34,854 bases of DNA from an uncultured Lachnospiraceae bacterium (GCA_947599905.1 CANQFR010000008.1:1-34854); one strand, 5' to 3'. Shown: positions 1-9,519, counted from the first letter of the stretch. Numbers and translations: made by a program. The notes: generated by a model not told the origin, from the letters alone.

Positions 1-862
1 CCGCGTCGGGAAATCCCGCCGCGTCCAGCATCTTGCGCGCTTCCTTGGAGAGATAGGCCAGGTCGCCGCTGTCCAGGCGGATGCCGTAGAAGGTCAGCGG
101 GATGCCTTTTTCGCGCATCTCGGTGAAGACCCTGATCGCGTTGGGAACGCCGGATTTCAGCGTATCGTAGGTGTCCACCAGCAGGATGCAGGCGGACGGG
201 AAAATACTGGCGTAGGTGCGGAAGGCGGTCAGCTCATCCGGGAAGCTCATGACCCAGCTGTGGGCGTGGGTCCCGCGGACCGGCACGTCGAACATCTGCC
301 CGGCCAGCACATTGGAAGTGGCGACGCAGCCCGCGATCATGGCGGCTCTGGCCCCGTAGATTCCCGCGTCCGGCCCCTGGGCGCGCCGCAGACCGAACTC
401 CATGACGCCGTCCCCCTGGGCCGCGTGGACCACGCGCGACGCCTTCGTGGCGATCAGGCTCTGGTGGTTGATGATGTTAAGGAGCGCCGTCTCCACGAAC
501 TGGGCCTCCATGATGGGCGCGATGACCTTCACCAGCGGCTCCTTCGGGAATACCACGGTCCCCTCCGGAATCGCGTAGATATCGCCGCTGAAATGGAAGC
601 CGCGGAGATATTTGAGGAATTCCTCCTCAAAAAGGCCGGTGGAACGCAGATAATCGATGTCCTCGGAATTGAAATGAATATTCTTAATGTAATCGATGGC
701 CTGCTCCAGCCCGGCGCAGATGGCGTAGCTGCCGCCGCCGGGATTGCTGCGGTAGAAAGCGTCGAAGATGACGGTTACGTTCTGTTCCTGTTCTTTGAAA
801 TACCCCTGCATCATCGTAAGCTCGTAGAGATCGGTCAGCAGGGTGAGATTGCGGTCTGCCAT
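1..862 (-). CDS. pncB: nicotinate phosphoribosyltransferase, 5' part (runs off the window)
   Basis: Translating the minus strand from ATG at 862 gives 287 open codons with no stop before the window edge. The protein begins MADRNLTLLTDLYELTMMQG, the classic N-terminus of nicotinate phosphoribosyltransferase, and carries GTHAHSW near residue 198 and RLDSGDL near residue 261, both family signatures. The enzyme makes nicotinate mononucleotide from nicotinate and PRPP in the cytoplasm, in the Preiss-Handler NAD salvage route. Family members are about 480 residues, so roughly the last 40% lies outside. A GGAGGA ribosome binding site sits 6 bases before the ATG. The gene is divergent from the surface-protein operon and has its own promoter (1036-1063) and a structured leader. 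Identification is firm; only the C-terminus is unseen. Confidence 0.95.
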   Translation of the reverse strand, partial: MADRNLTLLTDLYELTMMQGYFKEQEQNVTVIFDAFYRSNPGGGSYAICAGLEQAIDYIKNIHFNSEDIDYLRSTGLFEEEFLKYLRGFHFSGDIYAIPEGTVVFPKEPLVKVIAPIMEAQFVETALLNIINHQSLIATKASRVVHAAQGDGVMEFGLRRAQGPDAGIYGARAAMIAGCVATSNVLAGQMFDVPVRGTHAHSWVMSFPDELTAFRTYASIFPSACILLVDTYDTLKSGVPNAIRVFTEMREKGIPLTFYGIRLDSGDLAYLSKEARKMLDAAGFPDA

Positions 863-1029
863 GGTAAATCCTCCTCTTTTTGCTGCGCCCCTGCGGGGGC
901 GCGGATCATTTGTGCGGAATGTCCTCTTCTCCCAGTGAAATTCCGCGTATTTCCATGCAGGAAGAGCGCCATGACGCTTTTCCTGTATTTCTATGCGGGC
1001 AGGGCGCCGATGACGCTTTGCCCGTATTT
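863..1029 (-). ncRNA. structured 5' leader of pncB (candidate cis-regulatory RNA)
   Basis: The predicted pncB transcript would start near 1029 and have about 165 untranslated bases. Four hairpins are visible: 993-1027, 955-988, 914-946 (7-bp stem GCGGAAT/ATTCCGC with a 19-base loop) and 883-904 (7-bp perfect GCGCCCC/GGGGCGC core with a 4-base loop, extendable by 2 pairs). The last one ends about 10 bases before the Shine-Dalgarno sequence. The first three each follow an AAATAC box when read 5' to 3' on the minus strand. A tandem sensor-like part followed by a hairpin close to the ribosome binding site is a riboswitch-like or attenuator-like layout. No known NAD riboswitch consensus was recognised. 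A REP-like repeat is the main alternative. Confidence 0.4.
955..1027 (-). repeat. two tandem 38-base hairpin units with compensatory stem changes
   Basis: Units start at 955 and 993 (period 38). Each folds into a 14-bp stem (955-988 and 993-1027) with a 6- or 7-base loop. The loop-proximal bases GCGCC and ATGACGCT are the same in both. The outer stem differs on both arms in a compensating way: AGGAA pairs with TTCCT in the first and GGGCA with TGCCC in the second. Pairing that survives changes on both arms is direct evidence for selection on RNA (or cruciform) structure, although only two copies are available here. Confidence 0.6.
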
Positions 1030-1035
1030 ATGGAT

Positions 1036-1063
1036 AGTATAGCACATCTCTGGATGGATTCAA
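1036..1063 (-). promoter_or_regulatory. sigma-A-type promoter for pncB
   Basis: On the minus strand TTGAAT (1058-1063) and TATACT (1036-1041) are separated by 16 bases. The expected transcription start, near 1029, falls just before the first hairpin of the leader. Confidence 0.6.
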
Positions 1064-1179
1064 TAGATATTCAACGATATTCGTCGGTGAAATTCAGGAC
1101 TTATCTGCAGGAGATAAGAATTGGTTTCGAAAAAATTTATTTTTATTTTATATACAAAATAATTTGTTTATATTTTTTA

Positions 1180-1208
1180 TTGATTTTTTTTTTTTGAGGT
1201 TTTATAAT
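1180..1208 (+). promoter_or_regulatory. promoter of the surface-matrix operon
   Basis: TTGATT (1180-1185) and a perfect TATAAT (1203-1208) are spaced by 17 bases, inside a very T-rich stretch that could add curvature or an UP-like effect. The expected start near 1215 gives a leader of about 225 bases before the giant surface gene. This is the best plus-strand promoter in the 578-base gap between the divergent genes. Confidence 0.65.
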
Positions 1209-1344
1209 CAAAGGTGATGAGCGAGTTTTTGCAGAAGTTTGAACACTACAATCATTTTCGTGAAATCGTTACGTTTGAAACAGAAGGATTCATCCAGACG
1301 GGAAGAAAGAGCAGTCAGAGAACGGCAGCTGATGAAAGCGGATA

Positions 1345-1377
1345 GTTGGATATCCAACATGCCGGGCGGCATGTTGG
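1345..1377 (+). promoter_or_regulatory. overlapping, mutually exclusive hairpins in the operon leader
   Basis: A perfect palindrome GTTGGATATCCAAC (1345-1358) shares its CCAAC arm with a perfect 10-bp stem, CCAACATGCC/GGCATGTTGG (1354-1377, loop GGGC). Both cannot form at once. No U-run follows, so it is not an intrinsic terminator by itself. A 42-codon ATG frame (1217-1345) ends on the first base of the palindrome. The role is unknown; a leader switch, an operator or an mRNA-stabilising hairpin would all fit. Confidence 0.45.
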
Positions 1378-1440
1378 AAGTTTGAGTAAAGTACAAGATG
1401 GTCGGTCGAGATGGATATCGAAAGGGAAGGAGAATAAGCC

Positions 1441-4400
1441 ATGAGGGAGAGAAGAACAAATTTGGCGAGGCGGATCACCAGCGGCGCGCTGGCCGGTCTT
1501 CTTGTGATGACCTCCACGATCAATTCTGTGGGGAACATCACGGTTTACGCGGCTGAGCGGGAGAAAAGCACTGCACAGAAGATTACGTACAACTCCAGGG
1601 CAGATGAAGGTGTACAGATCCAGATCTTTGATCAGGGCAGCATGCTTACCAGTGATGGACAGCTGGCGCTGGGTGTCCGTATTGTGAATAATACCGACAG
1701 CGATCTGACCAACGGCACCCTGACATGGAGCAAGGGCGCTGATCTGATAGAGGCAGGTTTCATGGGCGGCGAGACGGGAGATATGTATGATGACGCAGAG
1801 ATACCTGGATTGTCGGCTTCCCCCGTGACGGAAGAAGAAGCGGCTTCCCCCGGGACGAAAGAAGAAACAGCTTCCCCCGTGACGGAAGAAGAAACAGCGG
1901 CTCCTGAAGCGGAGAAAGAGACAGAAGCGGAAGAGATGCCGTTTTCCTACGATGAGATCGGCAAGGCGACTCCTGCCAATGCTGAGATTCTCGCGGTTGT
2001 GACCCAGGTTCCGATGTCCGCGGCTCTGAGTACGTCCCCGGAACCTGAGCCCAGCGCGGCGGCCGAGACGGGAGAGGCAGATGCGGCTCCGTCTCTGTCC
2101 GAGCCCAGCGTGGCGGCCGAGACGGAAGAGGCAGATACGGCTTCGTCTGAGCCAGAGACCAGCACGGCGGCCGAGACCGAACCGACTGAGATGGCTCTGT
2201 CTGAGCCAGAGACCAGCGCGGCGGCCGAGACCGAAGCGACTGAGACGGCTCCGTCTGAGCCAGAGCCCAGCGCGGCGGCCGGGACTGAACCGACTGAGAC
2301 GGCTCCGTCTGAGCCAGAGCCCAGCGTGGCGGTCGGGACCGAACCGACTGAAACGGCTCCGTCTGAGCCAGAGCCCAGCGTGGCGGCCGGGACCGAACTG
2401 ACTGAAACGGCTCCGTCTGAGCCAGAGCCCAGCGTGGCGGCCGGGACCGAACCTACCGAGACAGATCCTTCTGAGACAGATCCTTCAGAGACAGAATTTG
2501 CTGGTTCTCTGTTCAGCGCTCCTGCCTCCGACACTTATGATCACAATTTCCTGTCTGATATTGAACTGGCTGCAGGCGAGACTTACGAGGCTGAGTTCTA
2601 CGGATATATCGATTTCATTATGAACCCGAAGAATGCCTCGGTTGCTTTTGCGTTCCGCGGCGAGGACGAGGACGGTCATAGGGTATCCGCCTCGACGGAA
2701 TACACCTATAGCATCGGCGCGGCCGCGATCGGCAGCGTAACCGTAACTTCCGATCCACTGATGGCAGGAGAGGCGGGCGCTATCGAAGTGTTTACGGACT
2801 TCGCAGACCTGGCCGACGGCCTGATGACCGCGGCGGAAGAAGCCACAGGCTCTGATGCCGCTGATACAGGCCGGTCTCTCATTAACGCCGCGAAGCAGGT
2901 ACAATACAAGCTGACCACTTACGGCGTTACGTTAGAGAATGTACGGGCGAATGTGGTGACGGCGGACGACGCCGGCGTCATTTCCGATATCACATTTGAT
3001 GTTCCAAAGAATGCGGAACTGGGAACTCATTATGCGGAGCTGACCGCTCTCGTGACAGTGAACCATAAGACTTACCGCGCCGCGGAAGGCTTCTGGTTTA
3101 CTGTAGACGGCGGCATCACCCTGACCGCCGACACCGGGACCGGTACTGTGACTGTAAGCGGCCCCAGGGATTCCTTCCCCGAGGCGGATACCCTGGAACT
3201 GAAGGCGTACGATGTGGAGACGGAAGAGGTAGAAGGCCTGCAGGACGCCATTGACAAGATGGCGGAAGAGGACGGCGTCTGCCTGGAGCATATCCACGCG
3301 GTTTCTCTGGAACTGCTGGCAGACGGCGCGGAAGCAGAATTCACGGGCGACGTCAGCGTTGAATTCAAGGGTTTTGTGGAGAAGATCGAGAAGGCGGTCG
3401 AGGCAGAGAAGCTGGAAGGGGAAGCCTCAGAGGAACAAAGCGGAGTCGCCGCGATTGATGGATTCGGCAATTCAGTCATGGAGAATATCGTGAATCTGTT
3501 CAGTGCCGATGGCGGCTCGGATGAAAGTGAAGCAGACAGCGAAGAGGAATATTCGCTCGCGAACATCGGCGCCTACATACTCAGCGGCGGCAGTCTGGTG
3601 AATATCGGAGCCGAAATCAAAGATGACCGCGCAACAATTGGAATGTCCGGCGATATGCCCTCGGTCTATATATTAGGCGATGAGTCCGCCCTTTCGTACA
3701 AAGCATATGTGTCATTGAACTTAGACAGGATTCATGACGGCACGAGTCCCTGGAATGCGGAGCAGGATCCCGATGATGGTAAGGGTAAGGACGTCAACGA
3801 TCATAATAAGTTCGTGCGTACATTTGATACTGTGACCTATGATCTGTACACGGTTGTGAATCCGATCAATCAGGATGTTGCTGATATTGGCGGTTGGGTT
3901 TACTTTGAAGCGGAGCTTGAAAAAGATCCGGTGGAAGTAAGGCTTGTTACGGATGAGGCAGAGAACTGGCTTACTGATGTTAAGATTACTTATTATGATG
4001 ATAATAATCAGGAAGTCCCGGGGCATGATCTCAATAAGTGGGGAGAAAGCAGTACGGCAGAGGATGCGTATCATACCGGCATCGTGAAACAGGTTCTGAG
4101 CGGTTATAAACAAATAGACGGTACAGGCAGGGATTCCTACTCCTTTAGCGGAAAGATCGTTGCAGAAGTATATGCCGCAAAGAATGGCGATACGTTTGGC
4201 CCGGTATTCAGCGCCTGGCATATGGCGGATAAGGATGACCCTGAAACAAAGAATACAGACAATATAGGAAAGAAAACTGGGAATGCGAAGAATAGCGTCA
4301 GCAAGGATGAGACGCAGGTAACCGTTTCCGCAAAGCCTATGTATGATATCGAAGTGAGTTCCGACGGACGAACCTACGGAGTGGATGAGGCTGATGAAAG

Positions 4401-7400
4401 GAACGATCTTATTAACATTTTCAAGGACGTCGATGTCAGCGTGATGCTGCGGAATGAAGACCCCACAATGGGGCTGAAGGGAATTGAACTGCCGAAAGGA
4501 GAGCTGACTTTCGATCTGACCTTATATGAGACGGATTGCAGTGAGGAGAAATATCCTGACCTTTATCCTCAGATGTGGGACTACACTGAGAATGGCATTA
4601 TGTACAGCGAAGATGGGACGGCCGGGGTATATACAAATGATAATGGGACTTACATATATGGTCACAATCAGAAAGACCTGAGTGTACATAACCCGAATTT
4701 ATATACATCATCTGCGCCTGCCGATGCGGCAGCGGGCAGAAGTATTACGATACCCGATAATTATAAGGTGGGAGAGAATGCATTTTATGATGGCGGCACC
4801 TGGACACTGAGAATGGAAGCTCAGAGTCAGGTGAAGTATGCCCCGGGTACCTTGAACTCAGTAAAGTATAAGGTGACGATTAATGACTACGACTTCGATC
4901 TGAATAAGTTTGCGTTTCCTGATCGATATATAGGCGGATCAGAATCGACGATCAGCAAAAGCCAGGGGTATTTTACAGCAGCGCATATTCAAGTGTATGC
5001 GCGGGTGCCGAAGGTGTTGAAGGATAACAACGGGAAAACACCTGGAGGTCAAGTTAAAAGCGTCAAGCTGCTTGCGCTGGCTTCAAACCTGAGCGTTCAG
5101 TCCTTGTCCGGGACGGCAGTGAATACCGAGGTTATTGATCGTGTGGCGGGAAACGATCCGTTTACCGGCGACTGGGCAACTGCGAACCGTAATAACTATT
5201 ACAGTTCAGATACGACATTGTACGATGTGGGCAGCTTTGGCAAAACGGTTACATTAACCCAGATCGGTTCGGATAGATATTACTTGAATATGCTGACCTC
5301 TGACGGCAACATTGATGAGACGGATGGTCAGGACGCGGTAGTGTGGCAGGGAGATAAACTTAGAGTATGGGCACGAGTAGACCATCAGAATAATGAACGG
5401 AATATCGGTTCAATCAATATCCTGCAGAAATTTGATACGAGTGTGTTTACTGTTCTGTCAGGCAATATAGGAATTGCTTGGAACAGAGGCGGAAAAGTAA
5501 CGATCGACAAAGCGGGATTGAATTCGGGAGAGACAGTGAATTATCTGTACGGCGTTGATCCCGGCTGTCCCGGAGGATGGAACTCGAGGACTCCGGATGG
5601 CCTGAAGCGCATGAATGCGATCCATGAAGAGAATCTTATTTACTTTAATTCTCTGGAAGATTTAGAGAATGTCAATAAGGAGAGGCAGAAGAAGAACCAA
5701 AAACCTTATGAATGTACTGCTGTCCTGATAGAAGCACGCAATCTTCATTTTCCAGGCATTCCGATGAGTATTGTGTCGTTTGGTATTCCTGTGCAGGTGA
5801 AGGATAGCGCGAAGGCAGGAGAGACATACGCGACGATCGAGAGCGCAAGGGCCTGGGGAACGGAAGACAACAAAGGAAATAAACTGCCTCAGCCGACAAC
5901 CTTTGAAGGTACAGTTTGTGTGTATGACGCCAACAGAGCAGACAGTTTAGAACCATTGAAGCAGTTGCCGGATGGTTTTGAACTGGGCTCCTCCCCAGGT
6001 CAGGAATTAGAAGGAGTCTCTGGCAGTGGCTATTATGACGGTATGAGTCCTGTACTGCCAGTGCCGGATTACAAAAATTATTCGTATATCAAGGCAAAAG
6101 AAGGGATGCTCTTTACACAGCGTAAGGAGGGGGAAGGCAGTATAGGCGGTCGTCAGTGGGGGCAGACGATTCTGGTTCTGTCTTGTGTGCCTCGGGTGGA
6201 TATCAATAGTGATTCGACAAGGGTGTATAAAGGAGGAGAGACTGCGGAATTTGACTTGAATGTTGCAGCGGATATAACGAAATCAAGCGGGGACAAGAAT
6301 GTTGATGTAAAAAATACCGAGAATCTTGAGGTGACTTTGAAGCCGGATGCGGGACTTACGTTTAGCGGAAAGGATTATTTCTCTTGTGAAGGAATTAGCG
6401 GAGATCGAGTTGTTGGTGAGGATGGCAAAGTGACGCTGACTAACGTGACATGTTACGGATCCGATGGAAAAGAGTACACAGCCGAGAAAATCGAAGTGTA
6501 TGTAGACGCGGAAGGCAAACTACATATCGACGGAATTCCGAGAGGAACGACGCTGAAAGGTCTTAAAGTTAAAGCCCAGATTGGGAGTAACATTGAGAGC
6601 GGCGCGTATACTGTCGATGCAGAGATCCGAAGGAAACCGAACGGCGCCACAGAAGGAACGGAGCAGGTACCTCTTACCAAACGGGCCGGCACTCTTGATA
6701 GTGCGACAATCAATGTTACCAGAAACGGCGATACGCAGTTGAGCAAGGTCGTGGATAAAAATCGTATTGAAGTGAATGATGAGATTGTCTATACGATTAC
6801 TTACAAGAACCTTAGCGGTAGTATTATTGACGAGATGTACCTATATGATCCGCTTCCCTATAATGGCGACGATCGGGAAAGCAGTTTTAACGGAACCTAT
6901 ACGGTAACAGGTGCTGCGGTAGCTGTTGTTGCCAAGAGTAGGTGGGACATGATAGATCACGATGGGATCGACGGGGTACTAAAAAATACATGTATATCTG
7001 GTTATGTAAAAAACCCAAAGGAATTGAAACTACTAGTAGGCTATATTGGCAGTGAAACGGATTGTGAAGATTCTAATACTACAAATAGGAAGAAACATAG
7101 CCTAATTACATCGTGGGAAAAGAACGTCGATGGGCAATACCCGGTCGAACAGCAGATGAACGGCTTTAAGAAAATGGAAAATGATGACCCAGCTGACATA
7201 ACCGGTATCGTGAATAAGGCCGGAGCTGTAGCATTGAAGATTGAAAATCTTCGGCCTCAAATGGGTGTCCGAGTATATGTCAGAATCAAAACAACTGGAA
7301 ATAATGGAGGGGATGTATACAAGAACCAGGCGAGTGTCTGGATAAAGAATAATAAAGTAGATACTTTTAAGGAGATGAACAGCCATCGGGTAAGCACCGA

Positions 7401-9519
7401 TGTGGTTCAGCGAGGCATCAGCGGCGTCGTATGGTACGATTGGAATCAGGACGGAAAGAGGGATGAAGAAGAACCGCTGCTGTCCGGCGTTGAGGTGAAG
7501 CTGCTGAAAGAAACGGGTACCGGGCGTGAACAATATCCTGCAAATCGTCGTGGTGCTTCACTGACGAGTGTAAAGACAGATATTAACGGTGCGTACAGCT
7601 TTAATTATCTGGACAGCGGCAAATATACGGTCGTGTTCGGCGGAACTGAGCTAGATGAGTATTCCGGGGCAACATCATACCGGGCTCCTGGTGCTGATTT
7701 TACCATCAATAATGATGGTAAGTCGGTGAATAATACCGAGTTAAGCACATGGGGCCAGTATTACATTGATAATGAACCGACTGAAAATGCCTGGACCATA
7801 GACTTCGATGATCTGTCTAAGGTTACACAATACAACGATATGCGCCCGAACAATGATCTCGGTCTGATTGCAACTGTGAAAGCGGAGGTAAAGAAAGAAT
7901 GGGATGACGTTGATAACTGGGATGGAGTACGGCCGGAGAGCGTCAAGGTTGAACTGCAGTGGGATTCACCGACGGATGGTGATGGAACATATGTCAGATA
8001 TAAAGATGATGGTTTAGCTGAAGCAGTGCTCAAAGCCGGAGAGTGGAAATATACCTTTGACAATCTCCCGAAGCTCAACAGTAACGGCAAAACGATACAT
8101 TATCGGGTATGCGAAGTTTCCGCTAAGACGCCTAGCGAGGTGTTGACCAGGGTTGGATCTCAATATAACGATAACTACGTGCTGTCCGTGTTTGAAACAG
8201 AGACATTGCCGGACAAAGACGACCCCCGTGTCGCAGCCAGGAGTACGATAACCAACCAACACATCCCTGAAACAGTCAGGATGACTGTGGAAAAGACCTG
8301 GGAGAATGTTCCTGCCTACATGGGCGGTTCTGCCGACGTAGCATTATATTATGGAGTAAATGACGCAGCTCAGCAGGACGCAGTCCAGCAGATATTCAGC
8401 TGGTTGGAAGAAACTTCGTTCAGTGGGGAAACGGAAAGTGTAACGGTAACTTTCCTGGGCAGGAAGCTTACGGAGAAACAGAAGGACTTCTGGGCGAAAA
8501 AGAAGAGCGGTTGGTCCCTGGATGGGAAAGGCGAGGCCGTGGATACGGGCGATGCCAAGAATACATTAACATGGAAGCACGGTACTGACAACAGCAGCGC
8601 TTCGTTGACCTGGATTGATCTGCCCAAATATATGCCGGTCAGTGATAACGGAGGAACACAGTCCAAAGAGATTCAATATAACATTTATGAGTACATATTA
8701 GATGATAGCGGAGTCTCGATACCTATTAAAGAGAATGGGCTGAATGACCTTGGCGGTTATACGTATTTGGTGAAATATGGGGACGGAGGCGCGGCTGGTA
8801 CTGCTGATAATGAGGGCGACGATAACGCGAAGACAGTAAGCATCACCAATACCCTCCTGACCGCGAAGATCCGGCTGCAGAAGATCATAGCGATCAAAGA
8901 TCATGAAGACGATGATGACAGCTATATTAAGGGTCATTGGACAGACTATTTCGCGGGGCAGTCGGACGGCGAGCCGATCGATGGTTCCTACAAGTTCGCG
9001 ATCGACTTGTTGGAAGGAACGACGCCATATACCTCTGCGCTTCTGGGTCACAGAGAAATAAGCGGTTATATAGAGGTAATCCCGAAGGCAGACGGCACTA
9101 CAACATTCTCGGTCAATGAGACGGTGCCGATGGAGTATAGGTGGTACAAAACGACATTCCGTAACTACACCAGTGCAGGTGGTGTAGAAGCAGTCAAAAC
9201 GCTTGAGACTGTCAATGGCGAGGTATCGGTTAAGCCGGGAGATGATATCATCATAACCGTATTTAATGAACCGCACCATGACGATTACTTCCACCGCACA
9301 GCCTCTGTAACGAATAGCGGAACTCTTACAGACGGAAAACTTACTTTTAAGAGGCTGACTGGAACAGATATAGGCGATACAGGCGGGCCTGACGAGGATT
9401 ATACAGAGACGCCCGTAGAGGGAGGATCCCAGCAGCCTGTAACCACATCGACGCCCTCCTTAGACGGGCTGGTGACCGATTTCTACGAGAAAGAAGAAGA
9501 ATGGAACGAATTAATCTAG
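1441..9519 (+). CDS. giant secreted surface protein with Glu/Pro/Thr repeats and SdrD-B/Cna-B-type domains
   Basis: The protein has 2692 residues. A Sec signal peptide covers about residues 1-38 (basic start, hydrophobic core, VYAA). An acidic Pro/Thr/Ser/Ala/Glu segment at about 124-357 includes six 18-residue repeats. A long middle part of unknown fold follows. A DUF11-like domain is at about 1767-1985 (start LSKVVDKNRIEVNDEIVYTI). An SdrD-B-type domain at about 1990-2130 carries GVVWYDWNQDGKRDEEE, a calcium-site-like acidic loop. Cna-B-like domains begin near 2146 (VKAEVKKEWDD), 2279 (VRMTVEKTWEN) and 2473. Such domains form rigid stalks, often with isopeptide bonds. There is no LPXTG-like motif or C-terminal membrane segment, so it is secreted or held by other proteins. 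It is first in the matrix operon. AAGGAG lies 9 bases before the ATG. Adhesin or matrix scaffold is the likely role; the partner is unknown. Confidence 0.85.
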   Translation: MRERRTNLARRITSGALAGLLVMTSTINSVGNITVYAAEREKSTAQKITYNSRADEGVQIQIFDQGSMLTSDGQLALGVRIVNNTDSDLTNGTLTWSKGADLIEAGFMGGETGDMYDDAEIPGLSASPVTEEEAASPGTKEETASPVTEEETAAPEAEKETEAEEMPFSYDEIGKATPANAEILAVVTQVPMSAALSTSPEPEPSAAAETGEADAAPSLSEPSVAAETEEADTASSEPETSTAAETEPTEMALSEPETSAAAETEATETAPSEPEPSAAAGTEPTETAPSEPEPSVAVGTEPTETAPSEPEPSVAAGTELTETAPSEPEPSVAAGTEPTETDPSETDPSETEFAGSLFSAPASDTYDHNFLSDIELAAGETYEAEFYGYIDFIMNPKNASVAFAFRGEDEDGHRVSASTEYTYSIGAAAIGSVTVTSDPLMAGEAGAIEVFTDFADLADGLMTAAEEATGSDAADTGRSLINAAKQVQYKLTTYGVTLENVRANVVTADDAGVISDITFDVPKNAELGTHYAELTALVTVNHKTYRAAEGFWFTVDGGITLTADTGTGTVTVSGPRDSFPEADTLELKAYDVETEEVEGLQDAIDKMAEEDGVCLEHIHAVSLELLADGAEAEFTGDVSVEFKGFVEKIEKAVEAEKLEGEASEEQSGVAAIDGFGNSVMENIVNLFSADGGSDESEADSEEEYSLANIGAYILSGGSLVNIGAEIKDDRATIGMSGDMPSVYILGDESALSYKAYVSLNLDRIHDGTSPWNAEQDPDDGKGKDVNDHNKFVRTFDTVTYDLYTVVNPINQDVADIGGWVYFEAELEKDPVEVRLVTDEAENWLTDVKITYYDDNNQEVPGHDLNKWGESSTAEDAYHTGIVKQVLSGYKQIDGTGRDSYSFSGKIVAEVYAAKNGDTFGPVFSAWHMADKDDPETKNTDNIGKKTGNAKNSVSKDETQVTVSAKPMYDIEVSSDGRTYGVDEADERNDLINIFKDVDVSVMLRNEDPTMGLKGIELPKGELTFDLTLYETDCSEEKYPDLYPQMWDYTENGIMYSEDGTAGVYTNDNGTYIYGHNQKDLSVHNPNLYTSSAPADAAAGRSITIPDNYKVGENAFYDGGTWTLRMEAQSQVKYAPGTLNSVKYKVTINDYDFDLNKFAFPDRYIGGSESTISKSQGYFTAAHIQVYARVPKVLKDNNGKTPGGQVKSVKLLALASNLSVQSLSGTAVNTEVIDRVAGNDPFTGDWATANRNNYYSSDTTLYDVGSFGKTVTLTQIGSDRYYLNMLTSDGNIDETDGQDAVVWQGDKLRVWARVDHQNNERNIGSINILQKFDTSVFTVLSGNIGIAWNRGGKVTIDKAGLNSGETVNYLYGVDPGCPGGWNSRTPDGLKRMNAIHEENLIYFNSLEDLENVNKERQKKNQKPYECTAVLIEARNLHFPGIPMSIVSFGIPVQVKDSAKAGETYATIESARAWGTEDNKGNKLPQPTTFEGTVCVYDANRADSLEPLKQLPDGFELGSSPGQELEGVSGSGYYDGMSPVLPVPDYKNYSYIKAKEGMLFTQRKEGEGSIGGRQWGQTILVLSCVPRVDINSDSTRVYKGGETAEFDLNVAADITKSSGDKNVDVKNTENLEVTLKPDAGLTFSGKDYFSCEGISGDRVVGEDGKVTLTNVTCYGSDGKEYTAEKIEVYVDAEGKLHIDGIPRGTTLKGLKVKAQIGSNIESGAYTVDAEIRRKPNGATEGTEQVPLTKRAGTLDSATINVTRNGDTQLSKVVDKNRIEVNDEIVYTITYKNLSGSIIDEMYLYDPLPYNGDDRESSFNGTYTVTGAAVAVVAKSRWDMIDHDGIDGVLKNTCISGYVKNPKELKLLVGYIGSETDCEDSNTTNRKKHSLITSWEKNVDGQYPVEQQMNGFKKMENDDPADITGIVNKAGAVALKIENLRPQMGVRVYVRIKTTGNNGGDVYKNQASVWIKNNKVDTFKEMNSHRVSTDVVQRGISGVVWYDWNQDGKRDEEEPLLSGVEVKLLKETGTGREQYPANRRGASLTSVKTDINGAYSFNYLDSGKYTVVFGGTELDEYSGATSYRAPGADFTINNDGKSVNNTELSTWGQYYIDNEPTENAWTIDFDDLSKVTQYNDMRPNNDLGLIATVKAEVKKEWDDVDNWDGVRPESVKVELQWDSPTDGDGTYVRYKDDGLAEAVLKAGEWKYTFDNLPKLNSNGKTIHYRVCEVSAKTPSEVLTRVGSQYNDNYVLSVFETETLPDKDDPRVAARSTITNQHIPETVRMTVEKTWENVPAYMGGSADVALYYGVNDAAQQDAVQQIFSWLEETSFSGETESVTVTFLGRKLTEKQKDFWAKKKSGWSLDGKGEAVDTGDAKNTLTWKHGTDNSSASLTWIDLPKYMPVSDNGGTQSKEIQYNIYEYILDDSGVSIPIKENGLNDLGGYTYLVKYGDGGAAGTADNEGDDNAKTVSITNTLLTAKIRLQKIIAIKDHEDDDDSYIKGHWTDYFAGQSDGEPIDGSYKFAIDLLEGTTPYTSALLGHREISGYIEVIPKADGTTTFSVNETVPMEYRWYKTTFRNYTSAGGVEAVKTLETVNGEVSVKPGDDIIITVFNEPHHDDYFHRTASVTNSGTLTDGKLTFKRLTGTDIGDTGGPDEDYTETPVEGGSQQPVTTSTPSLDGLVTDFYEKEEEWNELI
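2146..2469 (+). repeat. six tandem 54-base coding repeats
   Basis: Near-identical 54-base units begin at 2146, 2200, 2254, 2308, 2362 and 2416. They encode the 18-residue unit SEPEPSAAAGTEPTETAP with small changes. More diverged copies lie upstream from about 2032, and a broken one follows. The units keep frame, so copy-number change by slippage or recombination would alter the length of the acidic, Pro-rich spacer without breaking the protein. Confidence 0.85.

Noticed and set aside
260-1042. Long plus-strand frame (260 codons) opposite the first gene
   Set aside because: It is antisense to the clearly conserved nicotinate phosphoribosyltransferase and has no recognisable family features.
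1215-1440. c-di-GMP riboswitch in the leader of the giant surface gene
   Set aside because: Surface-protein leaders in clostridia often carry one, but the conserved GEMM core sequences are not present here.
1947-2534. Minus-strand frame rich in Ser/Val/Gly across the repeat region
   Set aside because: It is the complement of the 54-base repeats of the giant surface gene; its periodicity is inherited from them.
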